From Pseudomonadota bacterium (GTDB lineage Bacteria > Pseudomonadota > Alphaproteobacteria > Caulobacterales > Caulobacteraceae): 64,000 nucleotides of DNA. The DNA is taken from contig JAFECT010000002.1 of the NCBI GenBank assembly GCA_018241995.1, forward strand, positions 186,001 to 250,000. The letters run 5' to 3'. Under the pieces are notes generated by a model, which saw nothing but the letters and a program-made list of their open reading frames with translations, ran no database searches and was not told the DNA's origin. The position numbers were made by a program, and so were the translations under genes. Shown here piece after piece: positions 45,955-54,903 of this stretch; the stretch's first letter is position 1, and every line of letters begins with the position of its first letter.

Positions 45955-47136
45955 GTGAGCCGCCCGCCCTCCAGAGCCGCCGTCAAAGCCAAGGGCCAGC
46001 CGCTGACCACCGGCGCGACTGCGCCCGAGCTGACCGTGGTGGTGCCGACCTTCAACGAGCGCGGCAATGTGGTGGAGATGGTGCGCCTGTTGCGCGACGC
46101 GCTCGACGGCGTGGCCTGGGAGGTGCTGTTCGTCGACGACGATTCCCCCGACGGGACCGCGGACCTGGCCAAGAGCCTGACCGGCCTGGATCCGCGCGTA
46201 CGCTGCATCCGCCGCGTCGGGCGTCGCGGCCTTGCGGGTGCGGTGATCGAAGGATGGCTGGCCGCCTCCAGCCCCTATGTGGCGGTGATCGACGGCGACC
46301 TGCAGCATGATGAGACGCTTCTGCCGAAGATGCTGGAACGGCTGAAGGCCGACGAGGCCGACCTGGTGATCGCCAGCCGCTATGTCGATGGCGGCGGCGA
46401 GACGGGCGGCTTCACCCGGACCCGCGCGGCGGGCAGCCGCCTGGCCAACTGGATGGGCGAGCGTATCCTGCGCGCGGAGGTGTCCGACCCGGTGTCAGGA
46501 TTTTTCATGGTGCGGCGCGAGGTGGTCGAGCGTGCGGCGCCGCGCCTCAGCGTCACCGGCTTCAAAATCCTGTTCGACCTGATCGCCTCCACCCGTGACC
46601 CGCTTCGGATCCTCGAATTGCCCTATCAGTTCCGCGAACGCCAGGAAGGCGCCTCCAAGCTCGATCACCGGGTAGTGGTCGAGTATCTCGGCCTGTTGAT
46701 CGCCAAGGCCACCAACGACCTGATCTCGCCGCGCTTCATCATGTTCGGCCTGGTGGGCGGCACGGGCTTCTTCGTGCAGCTGGGCGTGACCAAGCTGATC
46801 GCAGGCTTCGCCCCACACTTCGGGCTGCAGCACCTAACCCTGTTCGGCCTGTGGTTCCTATACCGGGACGCCATCGGCGCCCTGGTGGCCATGACCACCA
46901 ACTTCCTGCTCAACAACTTCCTGACCTATCGCGATCGTCGCAAGAAGGGGCTGGGCCTGCTGGTCGGCTATCTGCAGTTCTGCCTGGCCTGCAGCGCAGG
47001 CCTTGCCGTGAACCTCGGCGTCATCGCCTTGGTGCGCCACTTCTTCCCGGGCGCCGGTGATATCCTGGCGACCGTCGCGGGCGTCGGCGCGGGCGCGGTG
47101 TGGAACTACGTCTCGACCGCCTTCGTGGTGTGGTGA
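45955..47136 (+). CDS. GT2 - GtrA fusion, polyprenyl-phosphate sugar transferase
   Basis: 393 aa, GTG start. The N-terminal GT2 domain (about 20-250) resembles dolichol-phosphate mannose synthase: VVVPTFNERGNV, VLFVDDDSPDGTADLA, VIDGDLQHDE (metal site), SRYVDGG and DPVSGFF. The C-terminal GtrA domain (about 255-393) has four TM helices (FIMFGLVGGTGFFVQLGVTKL, TTNFLLNNFLTYRDRR). It likely makes a polyprenyl-phosphate sugar donor and presents it across the membrane. The GT39 gene follows four bases later and would use such a donor. Confidence 0.9.
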   Translation: MSRPPSRAAVKAKGQPLTTGATAPELTVVVPTFNERGNVVEMVRLLRDALDGVAWEVLFVDDDSPDGTADLAKSLTGLDPRVRCIRRVGRRGLAGAVIEGWLAASSPYVAVIDGDLQHDETLLPKMLERLKADEADLVIASRYVDGGGETGGFTRTRAAGSRLANWMGERILRAEVSDPVSGFFMVRREVVERAAPRLSVTGFKILFDLIASTRDPLRILELPYQFRERQEGASKLDHRVVVEYLGLLIAKATNDLISPRFIMFGLVGGTGFFVQLGVTKLIAGFAPHFGLQHLTLFGLWFLYRDAIGALVAMTTNFLLNNFLTYRDRRKKGLGLLVGYLQFCLACSAGLAVNLGVIALVRHFFPGAGDILATVAGVGAGAVWNYVSTAFVVW

Positions 47137-47140
47137 GGCG

Positions 47141-48622
47141 GTGGGCCTGACCCTGAAGCCGACGCTCGACCGCCGCTTCCTGATCGGCTTCATCCTCGTC
47201 GTGCTTGCGGTCCGGCTGATCTTCGCCGGCCTGATCCACCTGACCGAGGACGAGGCCTACTACCGTCTGTGGTCGCTCTATCCCCAGGCCGGCTACTACG
47301 ACCATCCGCCGATGATCGCCTGGTGGGGCTGGATCGGCCGACATCTCGTCGGCGACAACGCGCTCGGCATGCGGCTGCTGCCGGTGCTGGCCAACGCCGC
47401 GACCACCTGGCTGGTGTTCGACAGCGCCCGTCTCGCCGGCGCCTCGGAACGCACGGCCGTGCGCGCGGCCATCTGGTACAACGCCACCCTGCTGGTCGCC
47501 TTCGGGGCGATGCTGGCCATCCCTGATCTGCCGGCGAGCTTCTTCTGGGTGCTGGCCGTCTGGGCGGCGCTTAAGGCGTTCCACAACCGCCCGATCGCCT
47601 GGTGGTGCGCGGCGGGCGCCGCGGCCGGCTTGGCGACCCTGTCGAAATACTCGGCCCTGTTCCTCGCGCCGGGCATCCTGCTGTGGCTGGCCCTGACGCC
47701 CGAGACCCGGCGCAAGCTGCTGACGCCCGGACCGTGGCTGGCCATCCCGATCGCGGCCCTGATCTTCGGGCTCAATGTCTGGTGGAACGCCCATCACGGC
47801 TGGATCTCGTTCGAGAAGCAGTTCGGCCGGGCCGCGCCCGCGCACTTTGACCCCAAGCACGTCATCGAGTTCCTGGGCGCAGAGATCGCCCTGATCAATC
47901 CGCTGATCCTGGTGTTCCTGGCCCGCGCCGTCCCAGGCCTGCGTCGGCAGGGGCCAGACGGTGACGTGCGCCCGTTCCTGGCGCTGGCCGCGCCCTTCCT
48001 GCTCTATCTCCTGGTCCACAGCCTGCACGACAAGGTGCAGGCCCACTGGCCCGCGCCGGTGTTCCCGGGCCTGGCCATCGCCGCCGCCATCGCTGCCGAA
48101 GGCGCCACGGGCTGGTGGGCGCGCCTGCGCACCGCCGCGCCGGTGCTGGGCGTGGGGCTCGGCTTGGCCGCGCTTGTCGGCATGGCCTCGCCGGAGTTTC
48201 TGAAGGGCAAGGACTTCGCCCACAACGTCCACGGCTGGAGCGCCTTCGCCGCCAAGCTGGAGGCGATGCGCGGCCGGACCGGCGCCCGATGGGTCGGCAC
48301 CATCAGCTATGGCGAGGCGGCGCAGATCGCCGGCCAGCCTGAGCTGCACGCGCCGGTGCTGCAGCTGGACGAGCGCGACCGCTACGTCTTCCTGCCCTCG
48401 GCACAGGCCGACATCTCAGGCCCCGGCCTGGTGGTGGAGCTCTCGCGCCGGATCGACGCCTCGATGCTGCAGGCCTGTTTCGCCGACGTCCGATCGCTGG
48501 GCGAGGTGCGCCGCACCGACGAGAAGCACGGGCTCTATTCCGCCTTCCTGGTCTCGCACCCGAAGAAGATCGTCGACGGCGGCTGCTGGGATACGGGCCA
48601 GGCGCCGCCGCCCAAACGCTAG
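47141..48622 (+). CDS. GT39 (ArnT/PMT-like) glycosyltransferase
   Basis: 493 aa from GTG 47141, four bases after the GT2-GtrA stop; the frame open further upstream is shadow. Many TM helices (about nine) follow an N-terminal periplasmic-loop motif TEDEAYYRLW with the catalytic acidic pair, then YYDHPPMIAWWG. It transfers a sugar from a polyprenyl-phosphate donor to a periplasmic acceptor (lipid A, glycan or protein). Works naturally with the preceding gene. Confidence 0.9.
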   Translation: MGLTLKPTLDRRFLIGFILVVLAVRLIFAGLIHLTEDEAYYRLWSLYPQAGYYDHPPMIAWWGWIGRHLVGDNALGMRLLPVLANAATTWLVFDSARLAGASERTAVRAAIWYNATLLVAFGAMLAIPDLPASFFWVLAVWAALKAFHNRPIAWWCAAGAAAGLATLSKYSALFLAPGILLWLALTPETRRKLLTPGPWLAIPIAALIFGLNVWWNAHHGWISFEKQFGRAAPAHFDPKHVIEFLGAEIALINPLILVFLARAVPGLRRQGPDGDVRPFLALAAPFLLYLLVHSLHDKVQAHWPAPVFPGLAIAAAIAAEGATGWWARLRTAAPVLGVGLGLAALVGMASPEFLKGKDFAHNVHGWSAFAAKLEAMRGRTGARWVGTISYGEAAQIAGQPELHAPVLQLDERDRYVFLPSAQADISGPGLVVELSRRIDASMLQACFADVRSLGEVRRTDEKHGLYSAFLVSHPKKIVDGGCWDTGQAPPPKR

Positions 48623-48630
48623 GCTCTGCC

Positions 48631-49254
48631 TCAGCGCGGCGTCTTGATCTGGGCGATGGCCTCCACGTGAGGGTCCAGGCCGAAATCGCACGGCGCGATG
48701 AAGCCGCACTTGTCCCACTCGATCCGGATGCCGACGGTCTCCAGGCAGCGGGCGACATATTCCGAGCAGATGTATTCGTCCTGCGGCCCCAGCGATTTCG
48801 GCATCTTGCGGTTCAGCCGCCCGACCAGCACCCGCAGGCCGATGCGCATGATCTCGGCCGGCGAGAACTTGTCGCCGCAGCGGTCGAGCGCGAACTTGTA
48901 GATCTTCTGCAGCTGCGGCTTCGTCCGCTTCCTCGCCAGACCCTTGTGTCGGGCCAGCACGATCTTGCCCGGGTAGGGTTTTCGGCCTGTCGATGTCTGG
49001 GCGATGAAGGCGGACAGGGGCACGGCGCGCACCCCGATCTTCTCCACGCATTCCAGCACGATCACCCGGTCCACATGCGGCAGGCGGAAGGCGATGGCCA
49101 CGTGGCTCCACGGGCTCTTGGTGGCCCAGCGGATCAGCTTCGAGAACGGGTCCGTGGCCGAGCACAGCAAGAGGTCGCCATCCTGGATCTCGTCACGGAT
49201 CGTGGCGTAGGGGACAGGCTTGAGCTTGGTCAGGACGTCGGGATCGATCGCCAT
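48631..49254 (-). CDS. YiiX/YebB-like permuted NlpC/P60 cysteine hydrolase
   Basis: 207 aa from ATG 49254. DGDLLLCSATDPFSKLIRWATKSPWSHVAIAFR carries the catalytic His and EYICSEYVA the catalytic Cys, in the permuted order of YiiX-type papain-like enzymes. No signal peptide is apparent, so it may be cytosolic or lipid-linked. Family members act on acyl or peptide bonds in envelope or lipid substrates; the role here is unknown. Confidence 0.82.
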   Translation of the reverse strand: MAIDPDVLTKLKPVPYATIRDEIQDGDLLLCSATDPFSKLIRWATKSPWSHVAIAFRLPHVDRVIVLECVEKIGVRAVPLSAFIAQTSTGRKPYPGKIVLARHKGLARKRTKPQLQKIYKFALDRCGDKFSPAEIMRIGLRVLVGRLNRKMPKSLGPQDEYICSEYVARCLETVGIRIEWDKCGFIAPCDFGLDPHVEAIAQIKTPR

Positions 49255-49299
49255 GGCGCAGAAGCGCACGGCGAAGCTTGAGGTTCCCTTGAGACTGGT

Positions 49300-49917
49300 T
49301 CAGGCGGCTGCGCGCTTCACCGCGGCGGAGACCTTGTGCCGGAACTGCTCCCAGGCGGCGACACGCTTGGAGGTGACCCAGTTCATCTGCACCACCCGGC
49401 GCGGCCCTTCGTAGGGCAGGTGGCCGTGCCAGGAATTGTCCGAGCGCTTGAAGATCAGCATGGTGCCGAAATCGGGCGGGATTTCCTTGGCGATGGCGTC
49501 CATGTCCTCGCCGTTCTTCAGCAGGCGCAGCCGCCCGCCCTCGGTCATCCAGTCGTCGTTCAGATAGAGCAGGATGGTCAGGATCTTGGTCTTGGAGTCG
49601 GTGTGGATCTGGCCGTCCTCGGCCTTGCACTGGCCGCGCGCGGTGAACATCGAGGGCTTGCCCTCGAGGCTAACGCCGAACTTGTCCTCGGCCATCTTGC
49701 GGAAGCGGTCGGAGTCGAGCTCGGCGATCAGCTGCTCGAACGCCTCGCCATAGGTCAGGGTCGACAGGGGGAAGGAACCGGGCTTGTCGATCGCCGGATA
49801 GCTGTCGGCGACCGCGGCCATATGCTCGCGGCCGACCGCGCCCTGCACCAGGATGTGTTCATAGGGCTCGCGCTCCAGCGGCGCGGCCTCCAGGGCGGCG
49901 AAATTCAAGAAGCTCAT
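49300..49917 (-). CDS. 2OG-Fe(II) oxygenase family protein
   Basis: 205 aa from ATG 49917. Iron ligands in QIHTDSKTKILTILLYL (His, Asp) and NSWHGHLP (His), with the Arg in GPRRVVQMNWV for 2-oxoglutarate. Same short architecture as the oxygenase at 42875, a likely distant paralogue. It lies 45 bases upstream of the YiiX-like start, in the same direction. Substrate unknown. Confidence 0.82.
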   Translation of the reverse strand: MSFLNFAALEAAPLEREPYEHILVQGAVGREHMAAVADSYPAIDKPGSFPLSTLTYGEAFEQLIAELDSDRFRKMAEDKFGVSLEGKPSMFTARGQCKAEDGQIHTDSKTKILTILLYLNDDWMTEGGRLRLLKNGEDMDAIAKEIPPDFGTMLIFKRSDNSWHGHLPYEGPRRVVQMNWVTSKRVAAWEQFRHKVSAAVKRAAA

Positions 49918-50245
49918 GCAAACCCCCTGGGGACGAGCCCCCGGCCCGATCGGGACCAAAGCTATAGCGCGGCGAGGCTTCAGCTTCCACCGCGACCCCT
50001 GGACGCTGCTTCGCACGCCCCAAACGGCGCAGATGGTCGCCCAGCCGCGTGGTTCAAGAGTTGAGCCAGCGCAAATTCGCTTCCCCTGTGGGCTGAAATT
50101 GGCTGCGGGCTCGGCTATTTGCCGACGGGTCTGAGTGAATCGGCCGTTGAACACGCATCCCTTGGCCGGGCTGCGTTGTTATGACGACCGTCGGCTACGC
50201 TTTATTTTCGCCCGCACGCTGGCCAGATCGAGGTGGTCCGGACTT
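49918..50245. other. Divergent intergenic region before the efflux operon
   Basis: 328 bases between the oxygenase (-) and mdtA-like (+) starts. GCTATAGC (about 49969-49976) resembles a -10 and CCCGATCGGG nearby is a 10-bp palindrome, but no matching -35 was found. No regulator gene or recognisable TetR/MarR operator is present. No RNA gene seen. Confidence 0.5.
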
Positions 50246-51697
50246 ATGACTGCTCCTTCCGACGACGCTTTGCCGCCGGCAAACGAACCTGCGCGGGAAC
50301 CCCCGGCGGGGCGCCGTTACGATTCCACGACGGACTATCCGGACAGCGGCCACAGCATCTTCGGCCGCCCGCCGCCGGCGCGTAAGCGCAACTGGATCAA
50401 GACCATCATCTGGGTGGCGGTGGTGTTGGCCGCGGCCCTGCTGCTGGCCTGGGGCGTCAGCCTTCTGAAGAACAGCCAGGCGGGTCCCGGCGGCCCGGGC
50501 GGGCCCGGCGGCGGCCGGGGCGGCTTCGGCGGAGGCGGCGGACGCCGCGGCCAGACCACCGTAGGCACCGCCAAGGCCGTGCTGGCCGACGTGCCGATCA
50601 CCTTCGATGCGCTGGGCACCGTCACCCCGGTCGCCAATGTCATCGTGCGCAGTCGCATCGAGGGCACGCTCACCAGGGTGGCCTTCCGGGAAGGCCAGCT
50701 GGTCCGCGCCGGCCAGCTGCTGGCCCAGGTGGATTCGCGGCCCTACGTCATCGCGCTCAAACAGGCTCAAGGGCAGCTGCTGCGTGACGAGGCGCAACTC
50801 GACAACGCCAAGCTCGACCTCAAGCGCTTCGAGACGCTGCTGTCCCAGGACTCCATCGCCCGCCAGCAGGTCGACACCCAGCGCGCCCTGGTCAAGCAGC
50901 TGACCGGCACGGTGACTTCGGACCAGGCGGCGGTGGCCCAGGCCAAGCTGAACATCGTCTATTGCAACATCACCGCCCCGGTTTCCGGCCGCGTCGGCCT
51001 GCGCCATGTGGACCCGGGCAACTTCGTCACCACCGGCGACGCCAACGGCGTGGTCACGGTGACCGAGGTCGACCCCATCGACATCGTCTTCGCCATTCCC
51101 GAGGACAACGTGCCGGCCGTCACCCGCCGCCTGGGCGCCGGCGCCCAGCTGCCGACCACCGCCTTCGACCGCTCGCGGACCACGACCCTGGCGTCGGGCA
51201 TGCTGTCGGCGCTGGACAACCAGGTGGACACCACCACCGGCACGGTGAAGGTCAAGGCGCGCTTCCCCAACGTCTCCGGGACGCTGTTCCCGGCCCAGTT
51301 CGTCAATGTGCGGGTTCTGGTCGACACCATGAAGAACGCGGTGGTCGTGCCGACCTCGGCGGTGCGCCACGGCGCGCCGGGGGACTTCGTCTACACCCTG
51401 ACCGATACGCCCCAGCGCGGCCACACGGCGCACATGCGCATCGTCAAGCCGGGCCCGGTGATGGGTGAGAACACCGCCATCCTCACCGGCCTGGAGGCGG
51501 GTGAGACCGTGATCACCGAGGGCGGCGATCGCATCAAGGACGGCGCACCCGTCCTGCTGCCCGGCGAGATGCAGCGACCCGGCGGCGCCGGAGGCGGCCG
51601 GGGCGGTCGTGGCGGCGGTCGTGGCAAGTACCAGGGCCGTGGCGGCCAGGGCGGCGGGCGCGGAGGCCAAGGCGGCGGCGGGGGCGACGGCGGATGA
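50246..51697 (+). CDS. mdtA: MdtA-like periplasmic adaptor of an RND efflux pump
   Basis: 483 aa from ATG 50246. A cytosolic N-terminus of about 50 residues, one TM helix (53-74), a Gly-rich linker (80-101), then the adaptor core: barrel-sandwich halves (VIVRSRIEGTLTRVAFREGQLV, ITAPVSGRVGLRHVDPGN), a coiled-coil hairpin between them, and the membrane-proximal domain. The C-terminus is a tail of RGG-like Gly/Arg repeats of about 40 residues. It joins the RND subunits to the NodT channel. First gene of a four-gene operon. Confidence 0.92.
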   Translation: MTAPSDDALPPANEPAREPPAGRRYDSTTDYPDSGHSIFGRPPPARKRNWIKTIIWVAVVLAAALLLAWGVSLLKNSQAGPGGPGGPGGGRGGFGGGGGRRGQTTVGTAKAVLADVPITFDALGTVTPVANVIVRSRIEGTLTRVAFREGQLVRAGQLLAQVDSRPYVIALKQAQGQLLRDEAQLDNAKLDLKRFETLLSQDSIARQQVDTQRALVKQLTGTVTSDQAAVAQAKLNIVYCNITAPVSGRVGLRHVDPGNFVTTGDANGVVTVTEVDPIDIVFAIPEDNVPAVTRRLGAGAQLPTTAFDRSRTTTLASGMLSALDNQVDTTTGTVKVKARFPNVSGTLFPAQFVNVRVLVDTMKNAVVVPTSAVRHGAPGDFVYTLTDTPQRGHTAHMRIVKPGPVMGENTAILTGLEAGETVITEGGDRIKDGAPVLLPGEMQRPGGAGGGRGGRGGGRGKYQGRGGQGGGRGGQGGGGGDGG

Positions 51698-51738
51698 GGT
51701 CGCAGGCCCGCCTCGCCCTCCAATCCGGACGCTAAGCC

Positions 51739-54700
51739 GTGAGCCCGTCACGTCCCTTCATCATGCGCCCGGTGGCCACGACGCTGCTCATGGCCGCGAT
51801 CCTGCTGTCCGGGATCATCAGCTTCCGGTTCCTGCCGCTCTCGGCCCTGCCCGAGGTCGACTACCCGACCATCCAGGTGCAGACGCTCTATCCGGGCGCC
51901 AGCCCCGAGGTGATGACCTCCATGGTCACCGCCCCGCTGGAGCGCCAGTTCGGCCAGATGTCGAATCTAAAGCGTATGTCCTCGACCAGCTCGGCCGGGG
52001 CGTCGGTGATCACGCTGCAGTTCAACCTCGACATCACCCTCGACGTGGCGGAACAGGAGGTGCAGGCGGCGATCAACGCGGCGGGCAACCTCCTGCCGAC
52101 AGACCTGCCGGCGCCGCCGGTCTACGCCAAGGTCAACCCGGCCGATGCACCGATCATGACGCTCGCCATGACCTCCGACACCCTGCCCCTGACCCAGGTG
52201 CAGGACCTGGCGGATTCGCGCCTCGGACAGAAGATCAGCCAGGTAGCGGGCGTGGGCCTCGTGACCCTGTCCGGCGGCAACCGCCCGGCGGTGCGCATCC
52301 AGGCCAACACCCAGGCGCTGGCCTCCTACGGCATGAGCATGGAGACGCTCAGGACCGCGATCTCGGCCGCCAACGCCAACGGCGCCAAGGGGACCTTCGA
52401 CGGCCAGGCGCAGTCCTATTCCATCGACGCCAACGACGCCCTGATCACCGTCGATGACTACAAGAACCTGATCATCAGCTACAAAAATGGCGCTCCGATC
52501 CGCCTGCGTGACGTGGCCAACGTGGTCATGGGGCCGGAGAACACCAAGCTTGGCGCCTGGGAAGGCGTGAAGACCGACGCCAAGCGCGGGGTGAAGGGCG
52601 ACGGCGGCGTCCAGCCCGCCATCATCCTCAACGTGCAGCGCCAGCCCGGCGCCAACGTCATCGCCACAGTCGACCAGATCAAGAAGATCCTGCCCGACCT
52701 CGAGGCCGGCCTGCCCCAGAGCGTGCACGTGGAGGTCCTGACCGACCGCACCACCGGCATCCGCGCCTCGGTCCACGACGTGGAGTTCGAGCTGGTCCTG
52801 GCCGTGGCCCTGGTCGTGCTGGTGATCTTCCTGTTCCTGCGCAGCCTGCCGGCGACCTTCATCGCCTCGGTCTCGGTGCCCCTGTCGCTCGTCGGCGCCT
52901 TCGGGGTCATGTACCTGCTGCATTTCAGCCTGAACAACCTGACCCTGATGGCCATGACCATCGCGACCGGCTTCGTCGTCGACGACGCCATCGTGATGAT
53001 CGAGAACATCGCCCGCCATATCGAGGAGGGCGAGAAGCCCATGCAGGCGGCGCTGAAGGGCGCCGAGGAGATCGGCTTCACCATCGTGTCGCTGACCGTC
53101 TCACTGATCGCGGTGCTGATCCCGCTGCTGTTCATGGGCGACGTCGTGGGCCGGCTGTTCCGCGAGTTCGCCATCACCCTGTCGGTGACCATCGTCATCT
53201 CCGCGATTGTCTCGCTGACCCTTGTCCCGACCCTTTCCGCCCGCTGGTTGAAGGCCGAGCGCAAGGAAGAGGACACGCGGCTCGGCCGCTACACCAAGCG
53301 CACCTTTGATGCGGTCTTAGAGCGCTACGACAGCGCCCTGCGGTGGGTGCTGGACCGGCAGCCCGCGACCCTGATCGTGGCCGCCGTGACCCTGGTGCTG
53401 ACCATCGTACTCTACATCGTCATCCCCAAAGGCCTGTTCCCCACTCAGGACACCGGGGCGCTGCAGGGCTTCACCGAGGCCAACCAGTCGATCTCCTACG
53501 ACCGGATGCAGAAGCTGCAGCCGCAGCTGGCCGAGATCCTGCTGAAGGACCCGGCGGTCGAGAACGTCTCCACCTTCATCGGCGTGGACGGCATCAACCC
53601 GACGCTCAACGCCGGGCGGATGCTGATCAACCTGAAGCCCCGGGGCCAGCGCGACGGCTCGCTGCAGCAGGTGATGACCCGCCTGCGCCAGCGCGCCGAC
53701 TCGATCCCCGGCGTGACCTTGTATTTGCAACCGGTGCAGGACCTGACCATCGACGCCCAGACCGGGCGCACCCAGTACCAGTTCTCGATGGAGGGTGTGG
53801 ATCCGACCCAGTTGGCCGAGTGGGCAGGGAAGGTGGCCGACAAGCTGCAGTCCTCAAAGAAGGTCGCCAACGTCTCGACCGACGCGCAGAACTCAGGGCT
53901 CCAGGCCTACATCGACGTGGACCGCGACACCGCGGCGCGCCTGGCGATCACGCCCGCGACCCTGGACGAAATCCTCTACGACGCCTTCGGCCAGCGCATC
54001 ATCTCGACCATCTTCACCCAGTCGAACCAGTACCGGGTGATCCTGGAGGCCCAGCCCGATCTGGTGAACACGCCGGACGCCCTGCAGAACGTGCAGCTGA
54101 CGACCGCCAACGGCCCCGTGCCCCTGCCGACCGTCGCGCGCATCACCCAGAAGACCGGGCCGCTGCAGGTCGACCATGTGGCCCAGTTCCCGGCAGTGAA
54201 CGTGTCGTTCGACACCCAGCCGGGCGTCTCGCTCGGCGCGGCGGTGAAGGAAATCCAGCAGGCCGAGAAGGACATCGGCGTCCCGGCCGCGATCTCAACC
54301 ACCTTCCTGGGCGCCGCCCAGGCGTTCCAGGCCTCGCTGCAGAACGAGCTGTGGCTGATCCTGGCGGCGATCGTCGTGGTCTACATCGTGCTGGGCGTGC
54401 TCTACGAGAGCTACATCCACCCGGTGACCATCCTGTCGACCTTGCCTTCGGCCGGGGTGGGCGCGCTTCTGGCCCTGATCATCGCCGGCCAGAGCCTGGG
54501 GGTGATGGGCATCATCGGCATCATCCTCCTGATCGGCATCGTCAAGAAGAACGCGATCATGATGATCGACTTCGCGCTCGACGCGGAGCGCAACGAGGGC
54601 AAGAGCCCGCGCGAGGCGATCCACGAGGCGGCCCTGCTGCGCTTCCGGCCGATCCTGATGACCACGCTGGCCGCCCTGTTCGGGGCCCTGCCCTTGATGT

Positions 54701-54903
54701 TGGGCTGGGGCGAGGGTTCGGAGCTGCGCCACCCCTTGGGCATCGCCATCGTGGGCGGCCTGATCGTCAGCCAACTGCTGACACTCTTCACCACGCCGGT
54801 GATCTACCTGGCCTTCGACAAGATCGCGCGCAGGGCCGACCGCAAGCCGGACTTCGAGGACGGGGCGCCCGGCGACGGCGAGCCCGCGCCCGTCGCGCCG
54901 TGA
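51739..54903 (+). CDS. mdtB: RND multidrug efflux permease, MdtB-like
   Basis: 1054 aa, usual length, GTG start. Begins with the family wording [17 protein letters not shown] and [17 protein letters not shown]4 carries the proton-relay pair in [23 protein letters not shown]10 has the conserved Lys ([14 protein letters not shown]). Twelve TM helices with two large periplasmic loops. By homology to MdtBC it forms a heterotrimer with the next subunit. Confidence 0.93.
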   Translation: MSPSRPFIMRPVATTLLMAAILLSGIISFRFLPLSALPEVDYPTIQVQTLYPGASPEVMTSMVTAPLERQFGQMSNLKRMSSTSSAGASVITLQFNLDITLDVAEQEVQAAINAAGNLLPTDLPAPPVYAKVNPADAPIMTLAMTSDTLPLTQVQDLADSRLGQKISQVAGVGLVTLSGGNRPAVRIQANTQALASYGMSMETLRTAISAANANGAKGTFDGQAQSYSIDANDALITVDDYKNLIISYKNGAPIRLRDVANVVMGPENTKLGAWEGVKTDAKRGVKGDGGVQPAIILNVQRQPGANVIATVDQIKKILPDLEAGLPQSVHVEVLTDRTTGIRASVHDVEFELVLAVALVVLVIFLFLRSLPATFIASVSVPLSLVGAFGVMYLLHFSLNNLTLMAMTIATGFVVDDAIVMIENIARHIEEGEKPMQAALKGAEEIGFTIVSLTVSLIAVLIPLLFMGDVVGRLFREFAITLSVTIVISAIVSLTLVPTLSARWLKAERKEEDTRLGRYTKRTFDAVLERYDSALRWVLDRQPATLIVAAVTLVLTIVLYIVIPKGLFPTQDTGALQGFTEANQSISYDRMQKLQPQLAEILLKDPAVENVSTFIGVDGINPTLNAGRMLINLKPRGQRDGSLQQVMTRLRQRADSIPGVTLYLQPVQDLTIDAQTGRTQYQFSMEGVDPTQLAEWAGKVADKLQSSKKVANVSTDAQNSGLQAYIDVDRDTAARLAITPATLDEILYDAFGQRIISTIFTQSNQYRVILEAQPDLVNTPDALQNVQLTTANGPVPLPTVARITQKTGPLQVDHVAQFPAVNVSFDTQPGVSLGAAVKEIQQAEKDIGVPAAISTTFLGAAQAFQASLQNELWLILAAIVVVYIVLGVLYESYIHPVTILSTLPSAGVGALLALIIAGQSLGVMGIIGIILLIGIVKKNAIMMIDFALDAERNEGKSPREAIHEAALLRFRPILMTTLAALFGALPLMLGWGEGSELRHPLGIAIVGGLIVSQLLTLFTTPVIYLAFDKIARRADRKPDFEDGAPGDGEPAPVAP

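Noticed and set aside
53343..54899. N-terminal extension of the MdtC-like frame
   Set aside because: Open frame inside mdtB in another register; the family start matches GTG 54900.
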